A stretch of 36,507 bases of DNA from Bacillota bacterium (GTDB taxonomy: Bacteria > Bacillota > Clostridia > Christensenellales > UMGS416), in contig JAEEJN010000077.1 of assembly GCA_016281935.1 (NCBI GenBank), positions 1-36,507 of the forward strand, read 5' to 3'. The notes beneath the pieces were generated by a model that was not told the origin of the DNA, did not search any database, and saw only the letters and a program-made list of their open reading frames with translations. Of this stretch, positions 15,523-24,128 are shown one piece after another. How positions within the stretch are numbered: the stretch's first letter is position 1; each line of letters begins with the position of its first letter. The position numbers were made by a program, and so were the translations under genes.

Positions 15523-17688
15523 TCATGCGTCACCGCCGGTATTGACAGGTCCTTTATACTCTATGCACAGCATCGTCAGATCATCAAACTGCTCTTCCTG
15601 GCCGATGAAACTGTCCACAGCGATCCGGACGTTTCGAAGCAGCATCTCGGGAGATGCGTCGCATTGCTCGTTCAGTACCGTGAGAAGACGGTCCGTACCG
15701 AACATGTTTCCGTCAGCATCGACGGATTCAGGTACACCGTCCGTGTAGAGGAACAGTTTGTCGCCCTTTTCCAGTGTGAAACTGTATTCTTTATAGACGA
15801 GCCCGTCCATTGCACCGATGACGAATCCGTGTTTGTCCTTCATCAGTTCAAAACGCCCATTGGCATGACCGATCACGGGATACTCATGACCTGCATTGGC
15901 GGCCGTTACGGCCCCCGTGCTGATCTCGAGGATTCCAAGCCACACAGTCACGAACATGTCTTCTTTGTTGTGGTCGCATATGGCTGCGTTCGTCTCTGTC
16001 AGGATCTTTCCGGGAGACATGCCCAGCATGGCATTGTTGTCCAGTATGATCTTTGACATCATCATGAACAGCGCGGCGGGGATCCCTTTTCCGGAGACGT
16101 CTGCCATTACCATGCACAGGTGGTCATCGTCGATGAGGAAGAAGTCATAGAAGTCACCGCCGACAGCCTTGGCCGGATCCATGCTCGCATAGATGTCGAA
16201 TTCTAAGCGGTCAGGGAAAGCAGGAAAGATGTTGGGAAGCATATCTTCCTGGATGCGGTTGGCAAGAGTGAGTTCCGTGCTGATTCGCTCTCTTTCTGAT
16301 GTGATGGCTTCAATGTCGCTGATATATGTCTTCATCCGCTGAGTCAGAGACTGGAAAGCATTCGCCAGCGTATGGGTCTCGTCGCGTGAATCGACATCCC
16401 ACGTGAAATCCAGACTGTCGCCTTCCAGTGCGCTGACTTTTTCTGTGAGCAGACGTATGGGCTTTGCGATCTGATGGGAAAGAGCCAGTGAAACGGCGGC
16501 TGCGATGGCCGTAGCTGTGGCGAACAGACCGAGCAGGACATAAAACGTATTGCGCCTGAGATCCGAGGTTGCTTTTGTGGAGCGTTCCGTGATTGTGTCG
16601 ATATTGGCTATGAGCTGTTCCGTTGGAGCCTCGACAGCTTCCTGTGAAAGAAAGACGACCATAGACCAGCCTACAGTCCGCATCGGGGCATAAGCCGCAT
16701 ATGTCGGGATGCCGTCAATGGACAGGAGCGCAACGCCGGCACCGCCTTCGACTGCGTCAGATGCAAGTTCGGCCAGCCCGTTGACTTTGCTCAGCCTCAG
16801 GTCGGCTGCATCCTCGACTACGGCAAGCGTACCGGACTCATAGGTAGAGAACAGGACCTGTCCATTCCGGTTGAGGATGCAGGCATTGCCGCTGTTGTCG
16901 AGTTCGATGCTCCGAATCAGGTCTTCCATATCGTCCAGGTACATCCCGCCGCCGGCAACGCCCATGAGCCGGTCACCCAGATGGACGGGAACACCGCACA
17001 TGATAGCCAGACGAGGCGTGTGCGCGTCCTTTGTAACCGCTGTGAAGTACGGTCTGTCTGTCTCAGCGGCTCCCTGATACCAGGGACGGCTTTTTGCTTC
17101 CAGAGGCATGATGTGCCCGGATTCATCGAATTTCCTGCCTGAGATGTAGTCCGCCTGAATCATGAAACCGGATTCGGTCGCGACATAGATGGAAGCCAGG
17201 CTGTCTTGGTTTGCATTGACGGCCAGGAGAACATCCTGCACGTTTCCGATAAGTTCGAGTTCTCTGCGGATCGCGGGATCGGAGGGATCGGCCTGAGCAG
17301 AATAGAGGACCTGCATCGTGAGTTTGCCGTCATTGGCAGCATCGGGGAGGGAAACGGGCCTGGCGGAATAAAGGGAAGGGTTGGCATAGATCTGCTCCGC
17401 TACAGATGCCACGATTCGCACGCCCTGCTCAAAATCGGCAAAGATGTTGTCTGCGGTATCCGCTTTTCCCGCAGCAAGCTCAAGCATCCGGCTCTGCATC
17501 TGTTTGGCCATATAAGCGGAAGACTGTTCGCCAATCGTGTCACTCAGGCTCTCATGAGCGGAAAACAGCGTTCTTGATACACTGTTCATCGTGAAAGCGA
17601 AAATGATGCCGGCGGCAAGAAGCATGCCGACTACGATCGCGATCATTGAAAGCAGGATTTTTCTGCCCAGGGATCCGTTCTTTATCAT
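15523..17688 (-). CDS. Cache-HAMP-PP2C (SpoIIE/RsbU-type) sensor serine/threonine phosphatase
   Basis: 721-residue membrane phosphatase. TM1 (about 9-31), an extracellular region to about 380 with a double-Cache look (SRPWYQGAAETDRPYFTAV, GVAGGGMYLDDM), TM2 (about 381-405), a HAMP segment, a short coiled coil (ITSERERISTELTLA) and a PP2C/SpoIIE domain from about 490. Metal-binding motifs are intact: VGGDFYDFF near 508, MADVSGKG near 526, LYTDGVPES near 645 and FDDLTML near 700. RsbU-like enzymes dephosphorylate anti-anti-sigma factors in response to a signal. No anti-sigma, antagonist or sigma gene is beside it, so its partner is elsewhere. The start follows AAGGAAAACGCT. It is a monocistronic unit with its own promoter and terminator. 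Confidence 0.93.
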   Translation of the reverse strand: MIKNGSLGRKILLSMIAIVVGMLLAAGIIFAFTMNSVSRTLFSAHESLSDTIGEQSSAYMAKQMQSRMLELAAGKADTADNIFADFEQGVRIVASVAEQIYANPSLYSARPVSLPDAANDGKLTMQVLYSAQADPSDPAIRRELELIGNVQDVLLAVNANQDSLASIYVATESGFMIQADYISGRKFDESGHIMPLEAKSRPWYQGAAETDRPYFTAVTKDAHTPRLAIMCGVPVHLGDRLMGVAGGGMYLDDMEDLIRSIELDNSGNACILNRNGQVLFSTYESGTLAVVEDAADLRLSKVNGLAELASDAVEGGAGVALLSIDGIPTYAAYAPMRTVGWSMVVFLSQEAVEAPTEQLIANIDTITERSTKATSDLRRNTFYVLLGLFATATAIAAAVSLALSHQIAKPIRLLTEKVSALEGDSLDFTWDVDSRDETHTLANAFQSLTQRMKTYISDIEAITSERERISTELTLANRIQEDMLPNIFPAFPDRLEFDIYASMDPAKAVGGDFYDFFLIDDDHLCMVMADVSGKGIPAALFMMMSKIILDNNAMLGMSPGKILTETNAAICDHNKEDMFVTVWLGILEISTGAVTAANAGHEYPVIGHANGRFELMKDKHGFVIGAMDGLVYKEYSFTLEKGDKLFLYTDGVPESVDADGNMFGTDRLLTVLNEQCDASPEMLLRNVRIAVDSFIGQEEQFDDLTMLCIEYKGPVNTGGDA

Positions 17689-17771
17689 AGCGTTTTCCTT
17701 ATCGTCATATGTCCCGAAAGACAGGCGTTTTGAGCCCGGGATGGATACAGGGTGATTGTTTATCTGAATGC

Positions 17772-17801
17772 ATTATAACTGCTGAGGCATGAGACAGTCA
17801 A
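17772..17801 (-). promoter_or_regulatory. Promoter of the sensor phosphatase gene
   Basis: On the minus strand TTGACT (17801-17796), an 18-base spacer and a perfect TATAAT (17777-17772), leaving a leader of about 80 bases. Confidence 0.8.
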
Positions 17802-17836
17802 TGAAAGAGGGGAGGTAACTGCTTCTTAGAAATAAT

Positions 17837-17867
17837 GCCGGACTCTTTCTCTGCAGATGAGCCCGGC
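17837..17867 (-). terminator. Possible terminator of tRNA-Arg
   Basis: GCCGGACTC and GAGCCCGGC form a 9-bp stem with one mismatch and a 13-base loop, directly downstream of the tRNA on the minus strand. The following ATTATTTCT is a weak T-run. Confidence 0.5.
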
Positions 17868-17876
17868 GTATCGATG

Positions 17877-17952
17877 TGGCGCGCCCAGCAGGATTCGAAC
17901 CTGCGGCCTTTCGGTCCGGAGCCGAACGCTCTATCCCCTGAGCTATGGGCGC
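17877..17952 (-). tRNA. tRNA-Arg(CCG)
   Basis: On the minus strand a complete 76-base cloverleaf including an encoded CCA: acceptor GCGCCCA/TGGGCGC, D-stem GCTC/GAGC, anticodon stem TTCGG/CCGAA with loop CTCCGGA, and T-arm GCAGG-TTCGAAT-CCTGC. The anticodon CCG reads the arginine codon CGG. Folding was done by eye and all four stems pair. Confidence 0.96.
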
Positions 17953-17962
17953 AACACTGCGT

Positions 17963-17990
17963 ATTATACCACAGGGCACTGCTTTTGCAA
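17963..17990 (-). promoter_or_regulatory. Promoter of tRNA-Arg
   Basis: On the minus strand TTGCAA (17990-17985), a 16-base spacer and TATAAT (17968-17963), ten bases before the mature tRNA 5' end. Confidence 0.75.
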
Positions 17991-18033
17991 AGCTTTTTCT
18001 GGGGATGCCCGTGGCTGTACGCACTTGCGTACC

Positions 18034-18062
18034 TTGTAAGTGCGGTGGGTTTGTATTATAAT
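18034..18062 (+). promoter_or_regulatory. Promoter of the GPH symporter gene
   Basis: TTGTAA (18034-18039), a 17-base spacer and a perfect TATAAT (18057-18062). It diverges from the tRNA promoter. Confidence 0.8.
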
Positions 18063-18083
18063 CAGAAAGGATACAAATACGCG

Positions 18084-18109
18084 GATCTGCAGGTTCGGAC
18101 CTGTAGATC
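18084..18109 (+). promoter_or_regulatory. Leader hairpin / palindrome before the symporter gene
   Basis: An 11-bp inverted repeat (GATCTGCAGGT and ACCTGTAGATC, one G-T pair) around TCGG, starting about 15 bases after the expected transcription start. It has no T-run, so it is not a terminator. It could be an mRNA-stabilising 5' hairpin or a repressor operator. Confidence 0.6.
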
Positions 18110-18136
18110 GATTAACATGAAAGGACCGTCTTCCCC

Positions 18137-19492
18137 ATGAAAAAGATCACGAACAAGCTTCTGTGGATCTTTGCAATCGGGCAGTTCGGCTGGAGTCTGC
18201 TTTCCGGTGTCGTCTCCAACTGGATGGTGTATTACTATACTGGCAGCCCGGATGCACAGAACCCGAACACCGGTATTTTTGCTTCCGGGATCACACAGAA
18301 TCCCATTCTCTTCAAATTGACGCTCTTTGGCCTCGTGCTGGCTGTGGGACGTATCTTCGACGCCGTCACGGATCCCCTGATCGCGGGATGGTCGGACGGC
18401 AGCAACTACAGGGGAGGCAGACGTATTCCTTTCATGCGGACGATTGCCATTCCCTTTGCTCTCGTGACAGTCCTGCTTTTCTGCGCACCTCAGACCGGGA
18501 GCATTGTCCTGAACGACGTGCTTCTGTTCGTCCTTCTCATGGTCTTCTATCTGTTCATGACGATCTTCTGCACGCCCTACAACGCGCTTATCGCTGAACT
18601 CGGAGACACGCAGGAGCACAGGATCAACGTATCCACCTACATCTCCTTTACCTTTATCGCCGGCCAAAGCCTGTCTTTCATGATCCCCAACGTCGCGGGC
18701 ATGCTGGAAGGTGCCGTGGGGCAGGCAGGCTCCATCCGGCTGGCTGTCGGCATCATGGCAGGACTTGCCTGCATTGCGATGCTGATCCCTTCCTTCTATA
18801 TCAAGGAACGCGACTACATCGACAGCAAGCCCAGCAAGACGCAGGCGTTCAGTTCTCTACTGAAGACGTTCCAGAACAGGCAGTTCCGCCGTTTCGTATA
18901 CAGCGACGTGATCTACTTCTTCGCTCTTACCCTGTTCCAGACCGGTCTTGCCTTCTATGAGACGAAACTCATGGGTATCGAAGACAAATGGACCTTCCCC
19001 CTGACGGCGACCATGACCTTTATCTCTGTGCTGCTCTATCCGGCAGTCAATAAACTGGCTCCGAAACTGGGGAAGAAAAAGCTCATCATTACAGGCTTCT
19101 TTGCCTATGCACTTGTCTTTCTCATCACTTCGATCTGCGGAAAAGGTCTGTACTGGGGCTTCATTGTAGCCGTGTGCGCCGCGGTCCCCATGGCGATCCT
19201 CGGCATTCTGCCGCAGGCCTGCGTTGCAGACGTAGCGGAACTGTCCAGACTGGAAACGGGAGAGGACCGCAGCGGCATGTTCTTTGCGGCACGGACCTTT
19301 GCTTTCAAGATGGGTCAGGCGCTTGCACTTGTCGTTTTCACTTCCGTGACCGTAGCGGAAACAGCTGCAAGTTATCGGGAAACGGCCGTGATCGCGACCG
19401 TGACCTGCCTTGTAGGCGCGATCCTTTTCTTCCTGTACAACGAGAACATGATCCTGAGTAGGATCAACGAACTGAAATCCGAACAGAAGTAA
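18137..19492 (+). CDS. GPH-family (MelB-like) sugar:cation symporter
   Basis: 451-residue major-facilitator transporter of the glycoside-pentoside-hexuronide:cation symporter family, with about twelve transmembrane helices. The family signature is in the first half: GRIFDAVTDPLIAGWSDGSN with GGRRIPFM after it, then FCTPYNALIAELGD. These carriers import oligosaccharides, pentosides or hexuronides with Na+ or H+; which sugar is used cannot be read from the sequence. The ATG at 18137 follows AAAGGA at a rather long spacing of about 11 bases; a 7-codon reading frame starting at 18117 overlaps the start as ATGA. The gene stands alone between its promoter and a strong terminator, with no glycosidase beside it. 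Confidence 0.9.
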   Translation: MKKITNKLLWIFAIGQFGWSLLSGVVSNWMVYYYTGSPDAQNPNTGIFASGITQNPILFKLTLFGLVLAVGRIFDAVTDPLIAGWSDGSNYRGGRRIPFMRTIAIPFALVTVLLFCAPQTGSIVLNDVLLFVLLMVFYLFMTIFCTPYNALIAELGDTQEHRINVSTYISFTFIAGQSLSFMIPNVAGMLEGAVGQAGSIRLAVGIMAGLACIAMLIPSFYIKERDYIDSKPSKTQAFSSLLKTFQNRQFRRFVYSDVIYFFALTLFQTGLAFYETKLMGIEDKWTFPLTATMTFISVLLYPAVNKLAPKLGKKKLIITGFFAYALVFLITSICGKGLYWGFIVAVCAAVPMAILGILPQACVADVAELSRLETGEDRSGMFFAARTFAFKMGQALALVVFTSVTVAETAASYRETAVIATVTCLVGAILFFLYNENMILSRINELKSEQK

Positions 19493-19513
19493 GAGAAATC
19501 CTTCGAGTATGGG

Positions 19514-19546
19514 GCAGCACAGCTTTTCGGGCTGTGCTGCTTTTTT
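19514..19546 (+). terminator. Terminator of the symporter gene
   Basis: A perfect stem GCAGCACAGC / GCTGTGCTGC with a short loop is followed by six T. Confidence 0.93.
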
Positions 19547-19604
19547 CTTTCGGTATGTTCACATCCGGATAGTTTTAAAAACAAATGGAACAGTGGTTCG
19601 GTTT

Positions 19605-19633
19605 TTGACGGAATCAGGTTTTTGTGGTATATT
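19605..19633 (+). promoter_or_regulatory. Promoter of the alcohol dehydrogenase gene
   Basis: TTGACG (19605-19610), a 17-base spacer and TATATT (19628-19633), about 60 bases before the start codon. Confidence 0.78.
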
Positions 19634-19693
19634 TGCTCGGAAAGAATAGATCCGCTGAGACGGAAATGACAACAGCAGAAGCAGGAGGAAACT

Positions 19694-20893
19694 ATGGAAA
19701 AATTCGTATATCATGCGCCTACGGAGATCGTGTTCGGAAAGGATACGGAACTGAAATCAGCAGAACTCGTGAAAAAATACGGCGGGAGCCGCGTGTTCGT
19801 GATCTACGGCGGTAGATCCGCCGTGAAGAGCGGACTGCTCGACCGTGTGATGAACAATCTGAAAGAGGGCGGACTGGCCGCCGAGGCAATGGGCGGCGTC
19901 GTTCCCAATCCGGTGATCTCTACGGCGAGGGAGATGGTCAAAGCAGCTCTTGCCTTCAAAGCGGATTTCATACTGGCCGTAGGCGGAGGAAGTGTCATTG
20001 ACACCGCAAAAGGCGTAGCCCACGCAACTGCTGATCCTTCTCATGACATCTGGGAATACTGGACCGGTACCAAAGTCGAGAAGAGCCTGCCTATCGGCAC
20101 GATCCTGACTATTTCCGCAGCGGGCAGCGAAACGAGCAATGCAGCTGTGCTGACCAACGATACGAAAGAACCGCCCACCAAGCGCGGCATCACGAACGAT
20201 TTCAACCGCTGCCGTTTTGCGATCATGAATCCTGAACTGACGATGACTCTGCCGAAGTATCAGATCGGTGCGGGAGCCGCGGACATCTTCATGCACACTT
20301 CTGAGCGCTATTTTGCAGCGGTCCTTGGCAACCATCTGACCGATGAGATCGCGGAAGGTCTGTTCCGTGACATCATCGAGTACGGACCGAAAGGCGTTGC
20401 GGATCCGAATGACTATGAGGCTATGAGTGAAATCATGTGGTGCGGCAGCGTATCCCATGTCGGCCTGACAGGCATAGGCGCCCAGGGCGATACGCCCAGG
20501 GAAGGTGACTGGGCTTGCCATCAGCTCGGCATGGCGATCTCCGCACTCTACGACTCCACGCACGGGGCCACGCTCAGTGCCGTATGGGCAGCATGGTGCC
20601 GTTATGTGAGAGGAACGAATATCGGACGTTTCGCTCAGTTTGCCCGCAAAGTCTACGGCATCACGGAAGCGGATGATGAAAAAGCTTCGGAAGAAGGGAT
20701 CCTCCGTACGAACGCGTTCTTCAGAAAGCTCGGCATGCCGCTTTCTCTGACTGAACTTCTCGGTCATGAGCCGGATGATGATGAGATCGAAAGACTTGCA
20801 GTGGAGTGCACCTATGACCGTACGAGAAAGATCGGTTCGTTCAAGGTGCTTGATTATGATGACATCGTAGCCATCTACAAAGCCTGTCGCTGA
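19694..20893 (+). CDS. Iron-containing alcohol dehydrogenase, YqhD/butanol dehydrogenase type
   Basis: 399-residue NAD(P)H-dependent dehydrogenase reducing aldehydes to alcohols in fermentation. Seen: NPTEIVFGKDTE-like start, the nucleotide-binding GGGSVIDTAK near 96, an inner SAAGSETSNAAVLT block, and metal ligands in GAADIFMHTSERYF (Asp near 197, His near 201), ACHQLG (His near 276) and DSTHGATL (His near 290). These blocks match the YqhD/Bdh branch, usually NADPH-linked and broad for aldehydes. The start follows AGCAGGAGGAAACT. Promoter and terminator are both clear, so it is monocistronic. The exact aldehyde substrate is not decidable. Confidence 0.95.
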   Translation: MEKFVYHAPTEIVFGKDTELKSAELVKKYGGSRVFVIYGGRSAVKSGLLDRVMNNLKEGGLAAEAMGGVVPNPVISTAREMVKAALAFKADFILAVGGGSVIDTAKGVAHATADPSHDIWEYWTGTKVEKSLPIGTILTISAAGSETSNAAVLTNDTKEPPTKRGITNDFNRCRFAIMNPELTMTLPKYQIGAGAADIFMHTSERYFAAVLGNHLTDEIAEGLFRDIIEYGPKGVADPNDYEAMSEIMWCGSVSHVGLTGIGAQGDTPREGDWACHQLGMAISALYDSTHGATLSAVWAAWCRYVRGTNIGRFAQFARKVYGITEADDEKASEEGILRTNAFFRKLGMPLSLTELLGHEPDDDEIERLAVECTYDRTRKIGSFKVLDYDDIVAIYKACR

Positions 20894-20924
20894 CGTTCTG
20901 AACAGGCTCGTTCTTATCAGTCCT

Positions 20925-20952
20925 GCCGACGGCTCAGCGCCGTCGGCTTTTT
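20925..20952 (+). terminator. Terminator of the alcohol dehydrogenase gene
   Basis: A perfect 9-bp stem GCCGACGGC / GCCGTCGGC around TCAGC is followed by TTTTTA. Confidence 0.92.
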
Positions 20953-20976
20953 ATATCCGACAGCTCGTATCCTTAA

Positions 20977-21018
20977 GAAAAAGATCCCGTTTTTCCGAAA
21001 TCCGGAATAACGGGATCA
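20977..21018 (-). terminator. Terminator of the mscS-hypothetical operon
   Basis: On the minus strand GATCCCGTT and AACGGGATC pair, with an inner TTCCG/CGGAA helix, followed by TTTTTC. It is back to back with the preceding plus-strand terminator. Confidence 0.85.
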
Positions 21019-21057
21019 GTCTGTGAGCATCGTCGGACGTCTCAGTCCGCAAAGGGT

Positions 21058-22950
21058 TCAGTCTTCATAACGGAAATAGACAGCGTAGCCGCTGTAAGGT
21101 GCGGTGAGCACAAGCTCGACACCGTCTTCCCGAATGCAGAGAGCTGCTTCAGAATCGTAGTTCTCAAGCGTAAAGCTGTAGGAGGATGTTCCCTCGGAAT
21201 AGGAATACGTGAAACCGGGTTCATCCAGGATGATCTTGACAACAAACCAGTTTTCAGCCGTTTCGTCGACAGGAACAGCGCTGATCTCGGCTTCTTTCCC
21301 AAAGGTCGCTCCGACCGTGTCCTTGATATAAGCTCCGCCCGTTCCGTCAGGCATGAGATAGACGACTTCCGCATAAGGCTGACCGAACCCGTAGGTATCG
21401 GAGGGCTTGTATTCCTCCTTGATGCCCCAGGAGTAGCCGGCGATGGCCTCCATGGCGGTCTTGCCTCTCAGGCTGTCAAGGAACGCCGTATTGACGGTCA
21501 GTGAAGCGGGCCTGTAGTCGAAGGACGATGGGCCGGGTGCTGAAGTGAAGTCCGATTCGGAATAGGGATCGTCAAGATTCAAAGCGAAACTGTCGTCAGG
21601 AGTCCTCATGAGATCCATCCCGGTGATGACGGCGTTGCTGCGGACACTCCTGTAAACATGCCATGAGCTCTTCTCAGACGATTCGGTAAGCATACCTCCG
21701 GGTGTCGTCAGGGAAATGGAGAGACTCACCGATTCGTCATCTCCCGTGAAGGACAGGTAGCCAAAGTAATTACCGTCATAGACCCAGCCGGTTCCGTCCG
21801 AGTTGAAATGACAGTAGCTGCCTGCGCTGTTTCCCCATGTACCGATCTGTACCAGTGTCGTGCGGACGGGGATAGGTTCTTCGCGGGGGATCGGGACGGG
21901 TTCCGGTTCAAGAAGGATCTGGGCTCCGGTCGTCCTGTCTCGGACAGTCAGGACACAGCTGAACGATTCCGCTTCATCGGGAGCCAGATCCGTTTCCGCG
22001 GACCCCGAATAGGCGTATTCCCAGAACCTGGTGAAATCGTCGAACTTGGCGTCCGGAAGAACACCGCCGCCGATCGAACCGGTTCCGCCGATCCGTTCTC
22101 CGTTCGCGTCATACCAGACCATATTGAAGGAAACGGTCTCGGCATCTATGGCTTTCGTACCGGAATGCGGGATGATGCGCCCTGTGAAGAATATCGTCGA
22201 ACCATCTGAGGCAGGTGAGGCGCTCAACTCCGCTTCAGTGATTACGAGAGGCATCGCGATGACTTCTTTTTCCGCAGTGACGGAACCTTCCTGACCGTCT
22301 CTGGAGAATGTGCCGGTCAGGATCAGTTTCATGGGAAGTTCAAGTCCGGATACATCCAGCGAGTAATCGAAAGAGACGCGTGAACCATCCCAGACATCCG
22401 GGCCGGATGCGGGTTCGGCAGTTCGCCCTGAGCCGTCGACTGCCTTTGCATAGAGCGTGAAAGGATAGTCGGTCTCATTCATGGCGAGGCTGTAGGTATA
22501 AACAAGACTGTCTCCGTCCAGAACGGCGGAGTCGATGACGAGAGAAGGATCGCCGGGGCCGGGTGTATAGGCTTTGCCTCCGGGATCGACTTCCGGTTTC
22601 TCTGTCTGTGATACAACGGAAGTCTCTGACGGCTCTGACGGCTGAGAGATGTGCTCCTGGTTTTCGGCTCTGACGGCGGAGGTCAGGAGGACAAGACCGA
22701 TGACAGCCATGACGGCTGTACGAACGAAAGCCATACGTCCGCGCCTGTCGTAACGCCTGTATTCCCGTTCATTCTCCGTGATGACGGGCTTTGGATCGAA
22801 CTCGTCGGGAGGAGGCGTGAATTCCGGCGCTCGGGGCATGGAGCGCTCTTCAGCGGGCTCTTGAAACTCGGGAGCGGGGATGTTTTCCGGCATGGGCCGA
22901 CCGGTCTCATCCGGGCCGTCGCGCAGGTTTCTGTCCAAATCGCGGGGCAT
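21058..22950 (-). CDS. Unknown membrane-anchored extracellular protein
   Basis: I do not recognise a named family over its full length. 630 residues: a proline-rich, highly charged cytoplasmic stretch (1-72), one transmembrane helix (about 73-94, VRTAVMAVIGLVLLTSAVRA), then a Ser/Pro/Glu-rich linker and a long outer part rich in beta-strand-like sequence. Two stretches in the outer half share an x-DGTG-x-x-Y pattern (NSDGTGWVYDGNYFG and MPDGTGGAYIKDT), suggesting repeated small beta domains. The N-terminus is too long for a signal peptide, so it is a type II-like protein. GGAGGG ends its ribosome binding site right after the mscS stop, 12 bases upstream, so it is the second gene of that operon. 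Confidence 0.75.
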   Translation of the reverse strand: MPRDLDRNLRDGPDETGRPMPENIPAPEFQEPAEERSMPRAPEFTPPPDEFDPKPVITENEREYRRYDRRGRMAFVRTAVMAVIGLVLLTSAVRAENQEHISQPSEPSETSVVSQTEKPEVDPGGKAYTPGPGDPSLVIDSAVLDGDSLVYTYSLAMNETDYPFTLYAKAVDGSGRTAEPASGPDVWDGSRVSFDYSLDVSGLELPMKLILTGTFSRDGQEGSVTAEKEVIAMPLVITEAELSASPASDGSTIFFTGRIIPHSGTKAIDAETVSFNMVWYDANGERIGGTGSIGGGVLPDAKFDDFTRFWEYAYSGSAETDLAPDEAESFSCVLTVRDRTTGAQILLEPEPVPIPREEPIPVRTTLVQIGTWGNSAGSYCHFNSDGTGWVYDGNYFGYLSFTGDDESVSLSISLTTPGGMLTESSEKSSWHVYRSVRSNAVITGMDLMRTPDDSFALNLDDPYSESDFTSAPGPSSFDYRPASLTVNTAFLDSLRGKTAMEAIAGYSWGIKEEYKPSDTYGFGQPYAEVVYLMPDGTGGAYIKDTVGATFGKEAEISAVPVDETAENWFVVKIILDEPGFTYSYSEGTSSYSFTLENYDSEAALCIREDGVELVLTAPYSGYAVYFRYED

Positions 22951-22962
22951 GTCCGGCCCTCC

Positions 22963-23979
22963 TTATTTGCCTTTAGGTTCGTGAACGACGACCTGAGTGA
23001 AGGGGATCTCGATCCCGGCTTTGTCGAACGCGATCTTGATCTCGCGGTTCAGGATGCGCGGAGCACTGAAAATATCCTTGTCGTGGACTTCGCCGATGAC
23101 CTTGAGTTCCACGCCGCTCGATCCGAGTTCCTGTACACCCAGGCAGCGGGGCGGGTTGATGAAGACTTCGGGATATTTGGCCTGGATCTCGGGCATGAGT
23201 TCTTCCAGGACCTTCTCGGCGTATTCGATGTCCGTGTCATAGGAGATGGAAACGCTTGTGCCCGCGAAACTGTTTTCGTTGGAGCGGTTCAGGATGTTGC
23301 GCAGATCACCGTTGTTGATGATCTTCAGATTGTTTCCGGGTTCGGCGATGACTGTGGTGCGGATACCGATGGAGCGGACAGTTCCGCGGGATCCGTTGAC
23401 TTCGATGATATCTCCTACATTGAATTCATCTTCAAAAACAAGGAATATGCCTGTCACCAGATCCTCCACGAGACTCTGGGCTCCGAATCCTACGATAAGA
23501 GCGACAAGTCCGATGCCGGCAAAGATCGTGCCCACGTTCACGCCCAGGGCAGCCAGGCACCAGAAGAAGCCGATGATCGCGGTCACATAGGCAAGAGCGG
23601 AACGAAGAAGCGATACAGCGCTCTTGGCTTTCCCGGATTTCGCAGGGATGTGTTCAAGAATGAAGGCGAGTACGGCCGTGATGAAGACCATGAGCAAGAT
23701 GATCGCTATCACTTCAAAAATAGAGACCCATGACAGAGAGATCCTGGAGGCGACCTGGGTCACGTCTCCGAACACGTTCGACCAGGTTTTGCTCAGGCTT
23801 TCCTTCGTTTCAGCAGGAAGAAAGGGGATGAGCGCAGGATTGGTCACGATGAGAAAAGCTACGAGAAGAATGAGAGAGACGATAATGCGCCGTATCGTAG
23901 CGGGGCGGCGGATCGTGTCTTTGACACGGGCACCTACGCTGACTTTTTCGGGTGCAGGCTGAGGCTGGGGAGCAGACAT
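22963..23979 (-). CDS. MscS-family mechanosensitive ion channel
   Basis: 338-residue small-conductance-type channel that opens under membrane tension and releases solutes during osmotic downshock. Three transmembrane helices: about 30-50, 75-100 and 125-150; the pore-lining one ends in GIGLVALIVGFGAQSLVEDLVTG, followed by the beta domain with FNVGDIIEV and GTVRSIGIRTT, and a C-terminal alpha/beta vestibule. The chosen ATG at 23979 is preceded by AAAGGAATCATAC; an upstream in-frame ATG at 24021 lacks a site. It is followed 12 bases later by the unknown membrane protein gene in the same operon. Confidence 0.94.
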   Translation of the reverse strand: MSAPQPQPAPEKVSVGARVKDTIRRPATIRRIIVSLILLVAFLIVTNPALIPFLPAETKESLSKTWSNVFGDVTQVASRISLSWVSIFEVIAIILLMVFITAVLAFILEHIPAKSGKAKSAVSLLRSALAYVTAIIGFFWCLAALGVNVGTIFAGIGLVALIVGFGAQSLVEDLVTGIFLVFEDEFNVGDIIEVNGSRGTVRSIGIRTTVIAEPGNNLKIINNGDLRNILNRSNENSFAGTSVSISYDTDIEYAEKVLEELMPEIQAKYPEVFINPPRCLGVQELGSSGVELKVIGEVHDKDIFSAPRILNREIKIAFDKAGIEIPFTQVVVHEPKGK

Positions 23980-24025
23980 GTATGATTCCTTTCTGCCAAT
24001 GCGGCGTTTTGATAAAACCAAACCC

Positions 24026-24053
24026 AGTATATTGTATTCCTTGTGAATCTGAA
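24026..24053 (-). promoter_or_regulatory. Likely promoter of the mscS operon
   Basis: On the minus strand TTCAGA (24053-24048), 16 bases and TATACT (24031-24026). The -35 box is weak. Confidence 0.45.
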
Positions 24054-24081
24054 TTTTCCTTCACCGATTACCTGCAAAAAA

Positions 24082-24110
24082 GAAAAAAGGCTCTAAACAG
24101 AGCCTTTTCC
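24082..24110 (-). terminator. Terminator of the degV-family gene
   Basis: On the minus strand AAAAGGCTCT and AGAGCCTTTT pair around GTTT, followed by TTCTTTTTT. The plus-strand side also ends in T. Confidence 0.92.
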
Positions 24111-24128
24111 GGTGTATGTCTGTCTGAA

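Noticed and set aside
18088-18096. Nine bases of the symporter leader identical to the tRNA-Arg T-arm, considered as an integration (att) site
   Set aside because: The match is short, inverted in orientation relative to what an integrated element would leave, and no integrase or foreign DNA lies between.
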